Assembly (NCBI GenBank): GCA_024691105.1
Contig: JAILNY010000056.1
Coordinates: 1-29,053 of the forward strand
Source of the DNA: Treponema sp.
Lineage (GTDB): Bacteria; Spirochaetota; Spirochaetia; Treponematales; Treponemataceae
Reading direction: 5' to 3'
DNA: 29,053 nt
The notes below the pieces were generated by a model. It did no database searches. It was not told where the DNA came from and worked only from the letters and a program-made list of their open reading frames with translations. Of the stretch, positions 14,348 to 22,879 are shown piece after piece. How positions within the stretch are numbered: position 1 is the first letter of the stretch; each line of letters opens with the position of its first letter. Both the position numbers and the translations under genes were made by a program.

Positions 14348-15523
14348 TCATGTCGCAAGCGATGAATTTTCTCTGGCTGTTATCTCACGCGCCTTTTTTG
14401 CTTCGTACAATTTTTTATCTGCAGCTGCAATAAAACTTTGAATAGAAAGCATTCTTGTATCATAAGGCATATAACCGATACTGAACGATAAATCGTAAGA
14501 AACATTGTCTTTTCCGCAGATATCAGCAAGTGCAAAATTTACCCGCTTACAAATTTCTTTTGCTTCTTCTTCGTTATCAAGCTCAGCGATAATGATAAAT
14601 TCATCACCACCATAACGACCGATAAAATTATTTGTATCTTTGTTTGCAACCTTGAGTGCATTTGCACAGCGAATCAACGCCATGTCACCTTCTACATGAC
14701 CAAAGGTATCATTGATCTTTTTAAATTTATTTACATCAAGCATAAAAACATAAAGCTTATCTTTTTCTGATTCACTTTTCATTCTTGAACCAAGATAACG
14801 CAAAAGCTGATTCCTGTTATTTAAACCGGAAAGCGTATCAACAGAAATAAGAAGATTCTGCAAATCAACATATTCATACAAAAACGCAAGCGTAATTCCA
14901 ATGCTGATGCTTGGAATATTCGGTTCAAGAATCTGTAGAATTCCTAACACCAGAGGAAAGAGTAAAAACATTGCAAGGATTCTGTATTCGGCAGTCTTGA
15001 TATAAACCTTTGACTGGAACGATTTTACAAGCGCGTGAATTGTTGTAGCAAGCGTATAAAGATGGCACATTATGACGTGAACTATTACAAGACTTCCTCG
15101 ATTGTAATAATTATTTTTGTCGATGTAAAAAAGCCAGCCCTTAAAATAAGAACCGATGACCATAGCTATGATTATAAAAACCGGAATTTTTGCAAACCAT
15201 CTGAAGGTTTTTTTTCTGATGTTAGGACAATCGAGTGAAACTTCAACAAAACAGAACCAGAAGTAGCCGGTAAATACTGTTACGATGTCATAGCATCCGT
15301 TTGTCAAAAAATTTAAAATCCGCGGCTCGTTTAACACACCGCTTTCGATAAGTGCCCAGTTAATTTCGCAAATAAAAGAAATAAGTCCCGCAATAACTGC
15401 CTTGATGTAATATCGCTGTTTTGTCTGACGGTCATAATTCTTAAAAAGGCTGTAGAGAATTATTCCCATTATGACAACACAAAATGCATTTGTTTCTATA
15501 ATTCTTCCATGATCCAAGCCCAT
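14348..15523 (-). CDS. Membrane diguanylate cyclase (GGDEF)
   Basis: 391 residues. About seven hydrophobic helices (near 12-28, 40-60, 78-96, 112-128, 145-165, 183-200, 203-220) form a sensor module, followed by a short linker and one GGDEF domain: DTLSGLNNRNQLL (229-241), metal ligand Asp263 in FMLDVNKFKKIND, HVEGD (276-280) and RYGGDEF (303-309). All catalytic residues for making c-di-GMP from two GTP are kept. The product-inhibition I-site (RxxD five residues before GGDEF) reads DTNN, so feedback inhibition is not expected. The start has AGGAG 6 bases upstream. No HAMP or PAS domain is seen, so the sensory input is through the membrane helices. Confidence 0.93.
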   Translation of the reverse strand: MGLDHGRIIETNAFCVVIMGIILYSLFKNYDRQTKQRYYIKAVIAGLISFICEINWALIESGVLNEPRILNFLTNGCYDIVTVFTGYFWFCFVEVSLDCPNIRKKTFRWFAKIPVFIIIAMVIGSYFKGWLFYIDKNNYYNRGSLVIVHVIMCHLYTLATTIHALVKSFQSKVYIKTAEYRILAMFLLFPLVLGILQILEPNIPSISIGITLAFLYEYVDLQNLLISVDTLSGLNNRNQLLRYLGSRMKSESEKDKLYVFMLDVNKFKKINDTFGHVEGDMALIRCANALKVANKDTNNFIGRYGGDEFIIIAELDNEEEAKEICKRVNFALADICGKDNVSYDLSFSIGYMPYDTRMLSIQSFIAAADKKLYEAKKAREITARENSSLAT

Positions 15524-15566
15524 ATGTCTCTCCTCATATCTTTGTGCTTAGAATTTATGTACATAT

Positions 15567-15575
15567 ATTATATCA
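15567..15575 (-). promoter_or_regulatory. Extended -10 promoter of the diguanylate cyclase gene
   Basis: Minus strand TGA-TATAAT, an extended -10, preceded by a T-rich stretch with no good -35. The same TTGTGATATAAT string precedes the M29 aminopeptidase gene at 16427-16438. The leader here would be about 37 bases and contains an AGGAG site. Confidence 0.45.
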
Positions 15576-15610
15576 CAAAAAATAAAAGTCTACATTAATT
15601 TAAATATCTT

Positions 15611-16399
15611 TTAGTCTAAATATCCGAGTGAAGATAAAATAATGCTGGCACTAACTGTTGCAGCACTCTCGGTTCTTAAAACGCGGCTTCCCATTGAACA
15701 AAGTGTAAAACCGTTTTCGCTTAATAAAGTGCGCTCTTTATCTGTCCAGCCGCGCTCACTTCCGATTGCGGCAACGACACGGCTTGTTTTTTCAGCGTCG
15801 CCACTTGAGATACAAGTCTGAAGGCTGCACTCCGGGTGAACATTATCAAGCGCAATCTTCCAGAGTTTTTGCGCGGCTTTCTCCGCGCCGCGCTTCTCAA
15901 GCGACTCAAGGCATTCGCGCAATGTTGAATGCAAAAAAAGCTTTGGAACATGAGTCGACGCTGCCTGAATCGTTCCGTCCAAAAGCATCTGATAAGCCGC
16001 GCCGCGTTCTACAAGCGTCGACTGCATATAAGATTTTTCGCCAAGTTCTGTTCCCGTAAGATGAACCTCGCACGCACCAAGTCCCGCGATATCGCGTAGC
16101 AGTCGCTTTAGCTGAATCGGACGCGGAAATCCGATAATCATAATAAGCGGATTTAATGGCTTTCCATCGCCTTGAGGTTCAAACGTAAATTCATATTCTA
16201 ATTCCGGCTTTCCCGTCTTTTTATTTTTATGTTCAATAGTTTTTGTAATCGTCGCAATTCCTGACGGACCATCAATAATTCCTGCAGAAAAAGTGTCGCC
16301 CTCTTTTTTATGTAAAACCTTGTTAAGATGAATCGCGCGTTCATCTTCTGGTAAAAGCGGCTTTGAAATTTCTTCACTTGTAAAAAGACAAATATTCAT
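15611..16399 (-). CDS. rsmE: 16S rRNA (uracil-1498-N3) methyltransferase RsmE
   Basis: SPOUT-class methyltransferase for U1498 of 16S rRNA. The hallmark segments are GFPRPIQLKRLLRDIAGLGACEVHLTGTE (about 90-118), IGSERGWTDKE (212-222) and SMGSRVLRTESA (235-246), which form the knotted SAM site. The N-terminal PUA-like part has the usual HLNKVLHKKEGD. The start is taken at ATG 16399 (262 residues), matching the family's usual N terminus; an ATG five codons upstream falls within the promoter. No Shine-Dalgarno sequence is visible. TATAAT lies 6 bases before the ATG, suggesting a leaderless message. Divergent from the M29 aminopeptidase gene. Confidence 0.94.
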   Translation of the reverse strand: MNICLFTSEEISKPLLPEDERAIHLNKVLHKKEGDTFSAGIIDGPSGIATITKTIEHKNKKTGKPELEYEFTFEPQGDGKPLNPLIMIIGFPRPIQLKRLLRDIAGLGACEVHLTGTELGEKSYMQSTLVERGAAYQMLLDGTIQAASTHVPKLFLHSTLRECLESLEKRGAEKAAQKLWKIALDNVHPECSLQTCISSGDAEKTSRVVAAIGSERGWTDKERTLLSENGFTLCSMGSRVLRTESAATVSASIILSSLGYLD

Positions 16400-16405
16400 A
16401 ACTAC

Positions 16406-16438
16406 ATTATACATTTTTTTTGGCGCTTGTGATATAAT
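16406..16438. promoter_or_regulatory. Back-to-back promoters of rsmE and the M29 aminopeptidase
   Basis: Only 47 bases separate the two start codons. Minus strand: TATAAT at 16411-16406, 6 bases before the rsmE ATG. Plus strand: TGA-TATAAT at 16430-16438, 8 bases before the aminopeptidase ATG. Neither gene has a Shine-Dalgarno sequence and both -35 regions are poor, so the two promoters must overlap and may compete. Confidence 0.5.
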
Positions 16439-16446
16439 GTTTTATT

Positions 16447-17574
16447 ATGAATCTCAATATCTTAAAGAAAGAATCTTCACCTGCGCAGACAGTTATCAAT
16501 TCTGTACTTAAAGTTAAAAAAAATGAAAAAGTTTTGATTGTTGCAAATCCAGAGACAAATCTTATGGCTCAGGATTTATATACTGCTTGTATTGAATGCG
16601 GAGCTGAACCGACACTTATTTTTCAGACTGCAAAAAAAGCGATGGACGCAGCAGAGCCGGCTGTAATCGGTGCTCTCAAATCTGAGCCTTCTGTATTTTT
16701 ATCAATCTCATACATGAAGCTCGGAAAAGATCCTGCCGCCGCTGCAAATCCTTACAAAACCGAAGACGGTAAAACCTTTGACCATATTTTTGACTATCTT
16801 CTTGAAGGCAAAAAAACAATGCGCGCTGTCTGGACACCGGGCCTTACCCAGGATATGTTTGACAGAACTGTAAACATTGACTATGCCCTCCTTGCAGAGC
16901 GCTGTACAAACCTTGCAAAAAAATTTGACAACGTTATAAGCGCGCACATTACAGCCCCTGGCGGAACCGACATCACAGTTCCACTTGAAGGCCGTAAACC
17001 TTTCCATGACAACGGTGATTTTTCTAAACCGGGCTCTGGCGGCAATATCCCTGCCGGCGAAGTTTTTATAAGCCCGGTTGTCGGAGACCACAAGACAGAA
17101 GGCTCTGGCTGTAACGGCACAATCGTATTTGACGGCTCGATGACCTTTGGAGACGGCGACTCGATTATTAATACACCGATAAATGTAACTGTAAAGAATG
17201 GATTTGTTTCTGATATCAAAGGCGGAGCAGAAGCACGCCGTCTTTTAGCGACAATTCTTGAAGCAGAAATTAAAGCCGTAAAAATGGAACACGACGGAAG
17301 GCTCCCTAAAGGACAGGGTGAAGTTTATAAACGCAACGCACGTAACATCGGCGAGCTTGGAATCGGCTTAAATCCGTCTGCAACAATCAGCGGCAACATG
17401 CTCGAAGATGAAAAAGCCTTTAGAACCTGCCACTTTGCAATCGGCCAGAATTACGACGGCGATGCACCAAGTTTGATTCACCTTGATGGCGTTGTAAGAA
17501 ATCCGACTATCGTAATTAATTACAAAGACGGCACTTCTTTTACAGCGCTCGAAGAAGGCGTTTTAAAGGTTTAA
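16447..17574 (+). CDS. M29-family (AmpS/PepS-type) aminopeptidase
   Basis: Metal-dependent cytoplasmic aminopeptidase that removes N-terminal residues from peptides. 375 residues, the usual size. The metal ligands of the family are all found: Glu205 in NIPAGEVFISP, Glu303 in NIGELGIGLNP, His329 in CHFAIGQNY, and His345 and Asp347 in IHLDGVV. The N-terminal half has the expected Rossmann-like segments (KVLIVANPETNLMAQDLYTAC). The ATG follows an extended -10 box by only 8 bases and no ribosome site is present. No close downstream partner; the next gene is convergent. Confidence 0.92.
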   Translation: MNLNILKKESSPAQTVINSVLKVKKNEKVLIVANPETNLMAQDLYTACIECGAEPTLIFQTAKKAMDAAEPAVIGALKSEPSVFLSISYMKLGKDPAAAANPYKTEDGKTFDHIFDYLLEGKKTMRAVWTPGLTQDMFDRTVNIDYALLAERCTNLAKKFDNVISAHITAPGGTDITVPLEGRKPFHDNGDFSKPGSGGNIPAGEVFISPVVGDHKTEGSGCNGTIVFDGSMTFGDGDSIINTPINVTVKNGFVSDIKGGAEARRLLATILEAEIKAVKMEHDGRLPKGQGEVYKRNARNIGELGIGLNPSATISGNMLEDEKAFRTCHFAIGQNYDGDAPSLIHLDGVVRNPTIVINYKDGTSFTALEEGVLKV

Positions 17575-17624
17575 ATTGTGAAAACCGCGCGGACTGCAAT
17601 AGCCTGCCCGGTTACGCAAGTCAC

Positions 17625-17646
17625 GCGCGGGCCAAAAATCCCGCGC
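17625..17646. terminator. GC-rich hairpin between convergent genes
   Basis: GCGCGGG and CCCGCGC form a perfect 7-bp stem around an 8-base loop (CCAAAAAT), between the convergent aminopeptidase and ABC ATPase genes. There is no T tract on either side, so it is at best a rho-assisted terminator. The whole 17585-17647 stretch is much richer in GC than its surroundings. Confidence 0.35.
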
Positions 17647-17652
17647 AGTTGC

Positions 17653-18495
17653 TTACAACTTTCGGATCATCTCGCTTTCATCTTTTATCTGCTGGCGGGT
17701 CATAATCTCAGAATGCTTTAACATACTTACAGGAATTCCGTACGCCTTTTCTAAATCTGCATCAGTCATTACTTCGTCCGGAGTTCCTAAATCAATGTCG
17801 TGATTCGGGTAAAAAAGCATAACAAGCTCTGCATATTTTTTTGTCAAATCAAGTTCGTGCATCGAAATGTAAATCGAAGTTCCTGTCGCCTTTACAAAGT
17901 CTCGCAGATACTCAAGCGAATATTCTTTTTGATATTCTTCGCACGCAAAAAAAGGCTCGTCCATAAATACAGATTTTGAGCCATACAACAATGCAAACGA
18001 TGTAAGTACTCGCTGCATTTCGCCCTTACTTAAAGCGTTAAGTTTTTTATTGCAGAGTGAATTTAATTCAAAGCGCTCTTTTATTTCTTCAAGCAAATCA
18101 ATGTTTGAATTTTGAATTCCGTTTGCGCTTCCTTTTAACAAACCGTTTTTATAGACATATTCCAAAAGCTCACTAACTTTTTCATCAGTTTCAAATTCCA
18201 TATTCTGATAAAGGAATGAAGCAAGCTCGTTTTTTTCCTGTTCATCAAGAGTCGATGTCTCTTTACCAAAAAGCCAGATTTTTCCAGTCTCTGGCAAAAT
18301 ACGGCCGCTTGCCAAAAGCATAAAAGTTGACTTACCGCTGCCGTTAGGACCGACAAGGCTTACAAAACCCGCAGGCAATTCTGCAGAAAAATGATCAAAC
18401 ACAACAGGCGGCATAATCTGTTTGCCGTTTTCATCAACATCGCCTTCAACCGGCGGATACGAATAACGCACATCATTAAAAGTAAGAATATTCAT
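17653..18495 (-). CDS. ABC transporter ATP-binding protein
   Basis: 280 residues from ATG 18495. A single nucleotide-binding domain: Walker A GPNGSGKST (49-57), Q-loop LYQNMEF with Gln97, signature LSKGEMQRV (a variant of LSGGQ), Walker B SVFMDEPFF and switch histidine in SMHELDL. A short insertion (GDVDENGKQIMPP, about 18-30) sits between the first two strands. No membrane subunit is adjacent, so the substrate is unknown and the partner must be encoded elsewhere, or the protein may act without one. The longer frame to 18540 overlaps the promoter and is rejected; TATTAT lies 6 bases before the chosen ATG and there is no ribosome site. Confidence 0.88.
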   Translation of the reverse strand: MNILTFNDVRYSYPPVEGDVDENGKQIMPPVVFDHFSAELPAGFVSLVGPNGSGKSTFMLLASGRILPETGKIWLFGKETSTLDEQEKNELASFLYQNMEFETDEKVSELLEYVYKNGLLKGSANGIQNSNIDLLEEIKERFELNSLCNKKLNALSKGEMQRVLTSFALLYGSKSVFMDEPFFACEEYQKEYSLEYLRDFVKATGTSIYISMHELDLTKKYAELVMLFYPNHDIDLGTPDEVMTDADLEKAYGIPVSMLKHSEIMTRQQIKDESEMIRKL

Positions 18496-18501
18496 AACGG
18501 T

Positions 18502-18510
18502 ATAATAACA
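18502..18510 (-). promoter_or_regulatory. Extended -10 promoter of the ABC ATPase gene, leaderless type
   Basis: Minus strand TGT-TATTAT ending 6 bases before the ATG at 18495, with TTGCGG 17 bases upstream of the hexamer. No Shine-Dalgarno sequence between them. Confidence 0.45.
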
Positions 18511-18571
18511 AAATACTAAAGCGGCCGCAATGACAATCATAAAATTACACCTAGCAATCGTGCAAAAAAGG

Positions 18572-18580
18572 TGCTATAAT
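18572..18580 (+). promoter_or_regulatory. Extended -10 promoter of the rrf2-birA unit
   Basis: TGC-TATAAT, with a weak TAGCAA 17 bases upstream of the hexamer. The transcript would start near 18587 and carry AAGGAAGG before the ATG at 18608, in contrast to its leaderless-type neighbour on the other strand. Confidence 0.5.
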
Positions 18581-18607
18581 CTACTTATCTATAAGGAAGG
18601 TAGTTAA

Positions 18608-19021
18608 ATGATTGTTTCAACACGCGGACGCTATGCACTTAGAGTAATGATTGACCTTGCAGAAAATCACGACAAAGACAGAATTCCTCTAAAAGAAGTA
18701 GCTGAACGACAGAATATTTCTCAAAAGTATATCGAAGCCATCATGACTCTCTTATCAAAAAATGGATTTGTTGACGCAGTCCACGGAAAAGGCGGCGGCT
18801 ATAAATTGAATAAAGCTCCGGACCAGTATAAAGTCGGAGACATTCTCCGCCTGACAGAAGGCACACTTGCACCAGTTGCATGTCTTGAAAAAGGCGCTCC
18901 ACCATGCGACCGAAAAAATGAATGTAAGACACTTCCAATGTGGACAAAGCTTGACCAGCTTATCGAAGGTTATCTTGACAGTTTAACTTTGACAGACCTT
19001 ATCAAGCAGTCTGCAAAATAA
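18608..19021 (+). CDS. Rrf2-family transcriptional regulator (IscR-like)
   Basis: 137 residues. The family's N-terminal winged helix is clear: STRGRYALRVMIDLA, IPLKEVAERQNISQKYIEAIMTLLSKNGFV and the wing GKGGGYKLNK. It then carries three cysteines, Cys92, Cys100 and Cys106 (C-x7-C-x5-C), in the position where IscR holds its [2Fe-2S] cluster (C-x5-C-x5-C), so cluster-based redox or iron-sulfur sensing is likely but unproven. The ribosome site AAGGAAGG is good. No isc/suf or cysteine genes are adjacent; birA follows 18 bases downstream and is probably co-transcribed. Confidence 0.92.
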   Translation: MIVSTRGRYALRVMIDLAENHDKDRIPLKEVAERQNISQKYIEAIMTLLSKNGFVDAVHGKGGGYKLNKAPDQYKVGDILRLTEGTLAPVACLEKGAPPCDRKNECKTLPMWTKLDQLIEGYLDSLTLTDLIKQSAK

Positions 19022-19039
19022 ATTTACCGACATTATAAA

Positions 19040-20086
19040 ATGACTACAAAAGAAAAAATAATAAATGAGCTTTTAGATTCCAAAGATAAAACTATATCCG
19101 GTGAATCACTCGCCGCTTGTTGCAATGTCAGCCGTGCCGCAATCTGGAAGGCAATTACAGCATTACGGGCCGAAGGTTTTGATATTGAAGGAACAACTAA
19201 CGGCGGTTATGTTTTAAAAAATCAGGGTGATGCATTTTCAAAAGAGATAATCGTAAATGAATTATCAAAGGCTTTTCCTCAATTTGCACAAAGCCACATC
19301 GAGTGCTTTAAAGAAATCGATTCAACAAACACCTACGCAAAGCGCGAGCTCTCTTTATGCGGCGCTTTAAGAAATACAGACGGCTCTCTTACCGATAATG
19401 GAAAAAAATACCACCAGGCAATCTTTGTCGCAGAAAGTCAAAGCGCCGGCCGCGGTCGTCTTGGCCGCTCATTTTGTTCACCAGCAAAAACTGGAATCTA
19501 CCTTTCTGTAATTTACGCACCAAAAGGCGGTATAACAAACCCGGCCCGACTTACAGCTTTTACAGCCGTTGCCGCATGCCGTGCAATAAAAAAACTTTAC
19601 AACATTGATTCAAAAATAAAATGGATTAACGACATTTATATAAACCAGAAAAAAGTTGCAGGAATTTTAACCGAAGGCTTTACCAATTTTGAAACAGCTC
19701 AGATTGAATCCGCGGTAATCGGAATCGGAGTTAACATAACAGAAAATCAAGATGCATTCCCGGATGAAGTGAAAAAAGTCGCAGGATCTATTCTTGATAG
19801 ACCCTCACACACAGCAGGCCGCGCAGAACTTGCAGCCCGCATTGCAGGAGAAATTTTTTCTGTCCTCGAAGAAAATCCGAAAGACGTAATTGCAGAATAC
19901 AAAGCTTTATCTTTTTTACTCGGAAAAGAAATTACAGTTCATCCTGTAATCGGAGATGTAACAAAAACTTATCAGGCAACTGCGATTGACATTGATGACA
20001 ACGCAGGCCTTGTTATAAAACTTTCCGACGGAACAGAACGCACATTAAACTCTGGAGAAGTCAGCGTAAGACAGACTTCACTCTAA
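19040..20086 (+). CDS. birA: Bifunctional biotin ligase / biotin-operon repressor BirA
   Basis: Attaches biotin to carrier proteins through biotinyl-5'-AMP and, when carriers are full, represses biotin genes. 348 residues with both parts: an N-terminal winged helix (about 4-60, ISGESLAACCNVSRAAIWKAITALRAEGFDIEG) and a ligase domain with EIDSTNTYA (92-100), the nucleotide loop GRGRLGR (137-143), KWINDIY (194-200, usually KWPND) and KVAGIL (205-210), then a C-terminal SH3-like domain. The DNA-binding part implies a target operator, and a perfect match lies upstream of bioY at 24319-24351. It follows rrf2 by 18 bases without a clear ribosome site. Its stop overlaps the convergent next gene by 3-4 bases. 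Confidence 0.96.
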   Translation: MTTKEKIINELLDSKDKTISGESLAACCNVSRAAIWKAITALRAEGFDIEGTTNGGYVLKNQGDAFSKEIIVNELSKAFPQFAQSHIECFKEIDSTNTYAKRELSLCGALRNTDGSLTDNGKKYHQAIFVAESQSAGRGRLGRSFCSPAKTGIYLSVIYAPKGGITNPARLTAFTAVAACRAIKKLYNIDSKIKWINDIYINQKKVAGILTEGFTNFETAQIESAVIGIGVNITENQDAFPDEVKKVAGSILDRPSHTAGRAELAARIAGEIFSVLEENPKDVIAEYKALSFLLGKEITVHPVIGDVTKTYQATAIDIDDNAGLVIKLSDGTERTLNSGEVSVRQTSL

Positions 20087-20613
20087 AAACCAATCCCCGC
20101 ACAAATCTTAACCGAGATATATTTTTCTTTATAATAAGTGCATAAATTATCCGGTCCTAACGGAAACTCTACAATCGCTTTAAGATTAAATAAAAAAAGT
20201 TGGCCTGTTGCTTCAATAAAAAGTGTAGATAACAGTTTGTCGTTTTTAGGCATAATTCCGTAACCTAAACCAAAACGCCATCCAAGTAAGCCAAGCGCTT
20301 CCTGGTTGAATCCGGTTGATGCTCGAAAAAAGACATCAGTAAAATTTGTTCCGACATTAAAATTAACATACCAGCCGTTTGCCCCTACAAGTTCACTCGT
20401 GTTCGTATTTTTATACATAACCGATATTCCAAGGTCGCCAGACAAATATTCAGGATAACCGCCATAAATGCAGATTATTGGCCAGATAAAAGGAACTGGA
20501 GAATTTTTACCTTCAGATAATAAAGCCGTCTCATTATTTTCCTGCGCAGTCAAACCCACACAAGAAAGTAAAAAAACTGCAATAATGCAAAAGACCCTTT
20601 TACTTTTTTTCAT
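20083..20613 (-). CDS. Small secreted, probable outer-membrane beta-barrel protein
   Basis: 176 residues, not assigned to a named family. The start at 20613 has AAGGAA 6 bases upstream and opens a signal peptide (KKSKRVFCIIAVFLLSCVGLTAQE) likely cut after TAQ. The mature part alternates in the way of membrane beta-strands (GDLGISVMYKN, NGWYVNFNVGTNF, LGWRFGLGYGIM) and ends in ICAGIGF with a terminal phenylalanine, a feature of outer-membrane barrels. The lone Cys in the signal is not followed by a typical lipobox. It lies 19 bases after the EAL-protein stop, so the two may share a transcript. Confidence 0.75.
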   Translation of the reverse strand: MKKSKRVFCIIAVFLLSCVGLTAQENNETALLSEGKNSPVPFIWPIICIYGGYPEYLSGDLGISVMYKNTNTSELVGANGWYVNFNVGTNFTDVFFRASTGFNQEALGLLGWRFGLGYGIMPKNDKLLSTLFIEATGQLFLFNLKAIVEFPLGPDNLCTYYKEKYISVKICAGIGF

Positions 20614-20632
20614 TTTAAATTCCTTTTTTTTA

Positions 20633-22111
20633 CTAAATCTTATAATACTTATTTCTAAGCCTGTTTTCAAATTCAGTGCGCACAAGTGGCTTATCAAAAA
20701 AATACCCTTGAATAATATCACAGCCACTCTGGCGCAAAAAGTCAAGCTGCTCCTGAGTTTCTACACCCTCAAACAATACCTTTTCATTCTGATGTTTAAT
20801 AATATTGATGAGATCAACAATAAACTGTTCATTACCGGCATGGAACGAATTATCCAGGAATGACTTGTCCATCTTTACGACATCAGCATTTAAAAGCTGA
20901 AGCATTGAAAGTGAAGAATATCCTGTACCAAAGTCATCAATAGAAATACTGATTCCTTCTTTTTTGATTTCATTTGTAAATTCTTTAACAACATCAAAAT
21001 CCGTTACACCGGCAGATTCAGTAAATTCAATTTCAAGATATTTACCGTCAACATTGTAACGCTTTTTTATTTCAAGAATACGCTCTAAAAAGTCTGGAGT
21101 CTTAAGATGAAGTTTTGAAAAGTTTACCGATACACGAACAGGTTCAATTCCTGCCTTAATCCAGTTTGTAATATCATTACATACAAGCTCAAAAACATGA
21201 TAGTCAACGTCAACAATCCTTCCGCTTTTTTCAAGTGCCGGAATAAAATCTCCAGGCTGAACAAGAATGTCATTATGCTTCCATCTTACAAGAGCTTCGC
21301 AACCGCACAACATATTCTGCTGTGCATCAACCTTAGGCTGATACATAGGAAAAAATTCATGATTACGCAAGCCCTGCTTTGAATCTGCAATAAGCTTTTT
21401 TATCTTCATAAAATTTTCAAGCATTGCATTTTCAAAATAAACAGCATCCTGAAAAGAACTCTTTGCAAGATCCATCGCAATAGACGCAAAGAAAATCACC
21501 GTAGATAAATTTTCGTTGTCCTGAATCTGATTAATACCACAGCGGAATTTTACGTGAATGTTTGACACCGAACCGTCAACTTCAATCGGCACATAAACTT
21601 TTTTTAAGTGATCAAGAAAATCATTAAGCTTATCTTTTTTGATAAGAACAAAAAAATTATCACCACCAAGAATTGAAGCATATCCATTATGCAGTTTTGT
21701 ATACGAATCAAAATCCTGGATACACAAAGTGATTATACTCTTTGCCTTATCAAGACCATAACGCTGATTTATATATCTAAAATCTGCGATATTAATAAAA
21801 AGACCGGCATATAAATTTAAACGCTTAACTCCAGCAAGTTTTTCTGCCTGCTTTAAAATATAATTTGCATTTGAATATAAAGTTGTAGGTTCTTTATAGA
21901 GAAATAAATAATAAATTCTAAATATATGATATATGCATCCGATAAATGCGAAAATAAGAACAGCTAATAGAGGAATAGAAAGATGTCCCCGAATAAAATC
22001 AACAACAAACAGTGCAAGCACAACCGCAAGCAATGTCATATTTGACAAGATTATCCAAAGATTTTTTCTGTACTTTCTTTTGACGTTAATTACTTTACCT
22101 TTCTCCGACAT
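20633..22111 (-). CDS. Membrane c-di-GMP phosphodiesterase, degenerate GGDEF plus intact EAL
   Basis: 492 residues from ATG 22111. Two membrane helices (about 18-38 and 46-70) precede a GGDEF-like domain whose signature is GGDNF (149-153), so cyclase activity is not expected though GTP binding may remain. The EAL domain is complete: CEALVRW with Glu272, Asn330 in VNFSKL, Glu362 in IEFTES, DDFGTGYSS with Asp392 and Asp393, Lys413, Glu449 in FEGVET and Gln468 in QGYFFDKP. It should hydrolyse c-di-GMP, opposing the cyclase at 14348-15523. TCGACA-17-GATAAT ends 6 bases before the ATG with no ribosome site. Confidence 0.93.
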   Translation of the reverse strand: MSEKGKVINVKRKYRKNLWIILSNMTLLAVVLALFVVDFIRGHLSIPLLAVLIFAFIGCIYHIFRIYYLFLYKEPTTLYSNANYILKQAEKLAGVKRLNLYAGLFINIADFRYINQRYGLDKAKSIITLCIQDFDSYTKLHNGYASILGGDNFFVLIKKDKLNDFLDHLKKVYVPIEVDGSVSNIHVKFRCGINQIQDNENLSTVIFFASIAMDLAKSSFQDAVYFENAMLENFMKIKKLIADSKQGLRNHEFFPMYQPKVDAQQNMLCGCEALVRWKHNDILVQPGDFIPALEKSGRIVDVDYHVFELVCNDITNWIKAGIEPVRVSVNFSKLHLKTPDFLERILEIKKRYNVDGKYLEIEFTESAGVTDFDVVKEFTNEIKKEGISISIDDFGTGYSSLSMLQLLNADVVKMDKSFLDNSFHAGNEQFIVDLINIIKHQNEKVLFEGVETQEQLDFLRQSGCDIIQGYFFDKPLVRTEFENRLRNKYYKI

Positions 22112-22117
22112 AGAATA

Positions 22118-22146
22118 ATTATCGCACACAAATTCAACTTTGTCGA
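22118..22146 (-). promoter_or_regulatory. Promoter of the EAL-protein gene, leaderless type
   Basis: Minus strand TCGACA (22146-22141), 17-base spacer, GATAAT (22123-22118), then 6 bases to the ATG. Each hexamer matches five of six consensus bases. The -35 lies inside the 3' end of the bioN gene upstream. Confidence 0.6.
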
Positions 22147-22835
22147 ATATAAAGAGCACGCGCAGAATTATAGGCTTTTTTCATTCCAACAGAAAATAAA
22201 ACAGGAAGGAGTACACAATACATTTTTATAGATTTTTTTCCGCCACGTGCACGCCATGCTTTTACGGATTGCTGCCAGATTTGCGATACAAGCGGAATGA
22301 AATTTAAAAATAACGAGATAGTATTTGTAAATGCATATCCTTTTTTTACGTGTAGAATTTTTCTAGTGTGGTTTTCAATTACAGCAATTCCATCACGGAT
22401 TTTAAGAGCCGTCGTTGTTCTGAACAAAAGAGAAGCCGTCTGCATTATGCAAAAAAGTTTTACAAGCATAAAAACATTTTCTTTTTGATTTTGCCATGTA
22501 AAGTGAATGAATAAATTTTCAACCCCGCTTTGAGTTAAGCCCAAAATTAACTGCATCCACAAAAGCATGAATGCATAAAAAATTACAGGCTTTAAATCTG
22601 AAAGCTGCGCCTTAAAAGAAATTTTTGCAACGCAGGCAAGAACGAATTGAAGAAATGAAAATGCAAGTGCAAAATAAAACGGCAAACTGAAAATCAAAAT
22701 ATTGATTAAAGGTATGAATAGAATTTTTATCCACGAAGGACATTTGTGTAAAATTGAATTTCCACTTTGATATGCAAATGCTGAATTTTTCATTTTAATT
22801 TTCCGACGCTCCATCAATTCTTCGCGTGACCACAC
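22134..22835 (-). CDS. bioN: ECF transporter transmembrane subunit EcfT (BioN-type)
   Basis: The coupling subunit that links the biotin-binding BioY to its ATPase in the cytoplasmic membrane. 233 residues with about five membrane helices (for example ILFIPLINILIFSLPFYFALAF and PVIFYAFMLLWMQLILGL) and the family coupling motif AWRARGG near residue 192. SGNSILHKCPSWIKIL is the usual N-terminal signature, which suggests the start could also be ATG 22793 (MKNSAFAY); the 22835 start has AGGA nine bases upstream. Only one such motif is clear where many members have two. Third gene of bioY-bioM-bioN, 44 bases after bioM. Confidence 0.88.
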   Translation of the reverse strand: MWSREELMERRKIKMKNSAFAYQSGNSILHKCPSWIKILFIPLINILIFSLPFYFALAFSFLQFVLACVAKISFKAQLSDLKPVIFYAFMLLWMQLILGLTQSGVENLFIHFTWQNQKENVFMLVKLFCIMQTASLLFRTTTALKIRDGIAVIENHTRKILHVKKGYAFTNTISLFLNFIPLVSQIWQQSVKAWRARGGKKSIKMYCVLLPVLFSVGMKKAYNSARALYIRQS

Positions 22836-22879
22836 ATTTTAGAAAGTCCTGCAAACTGAACTATAACCTCGCGACAGTC

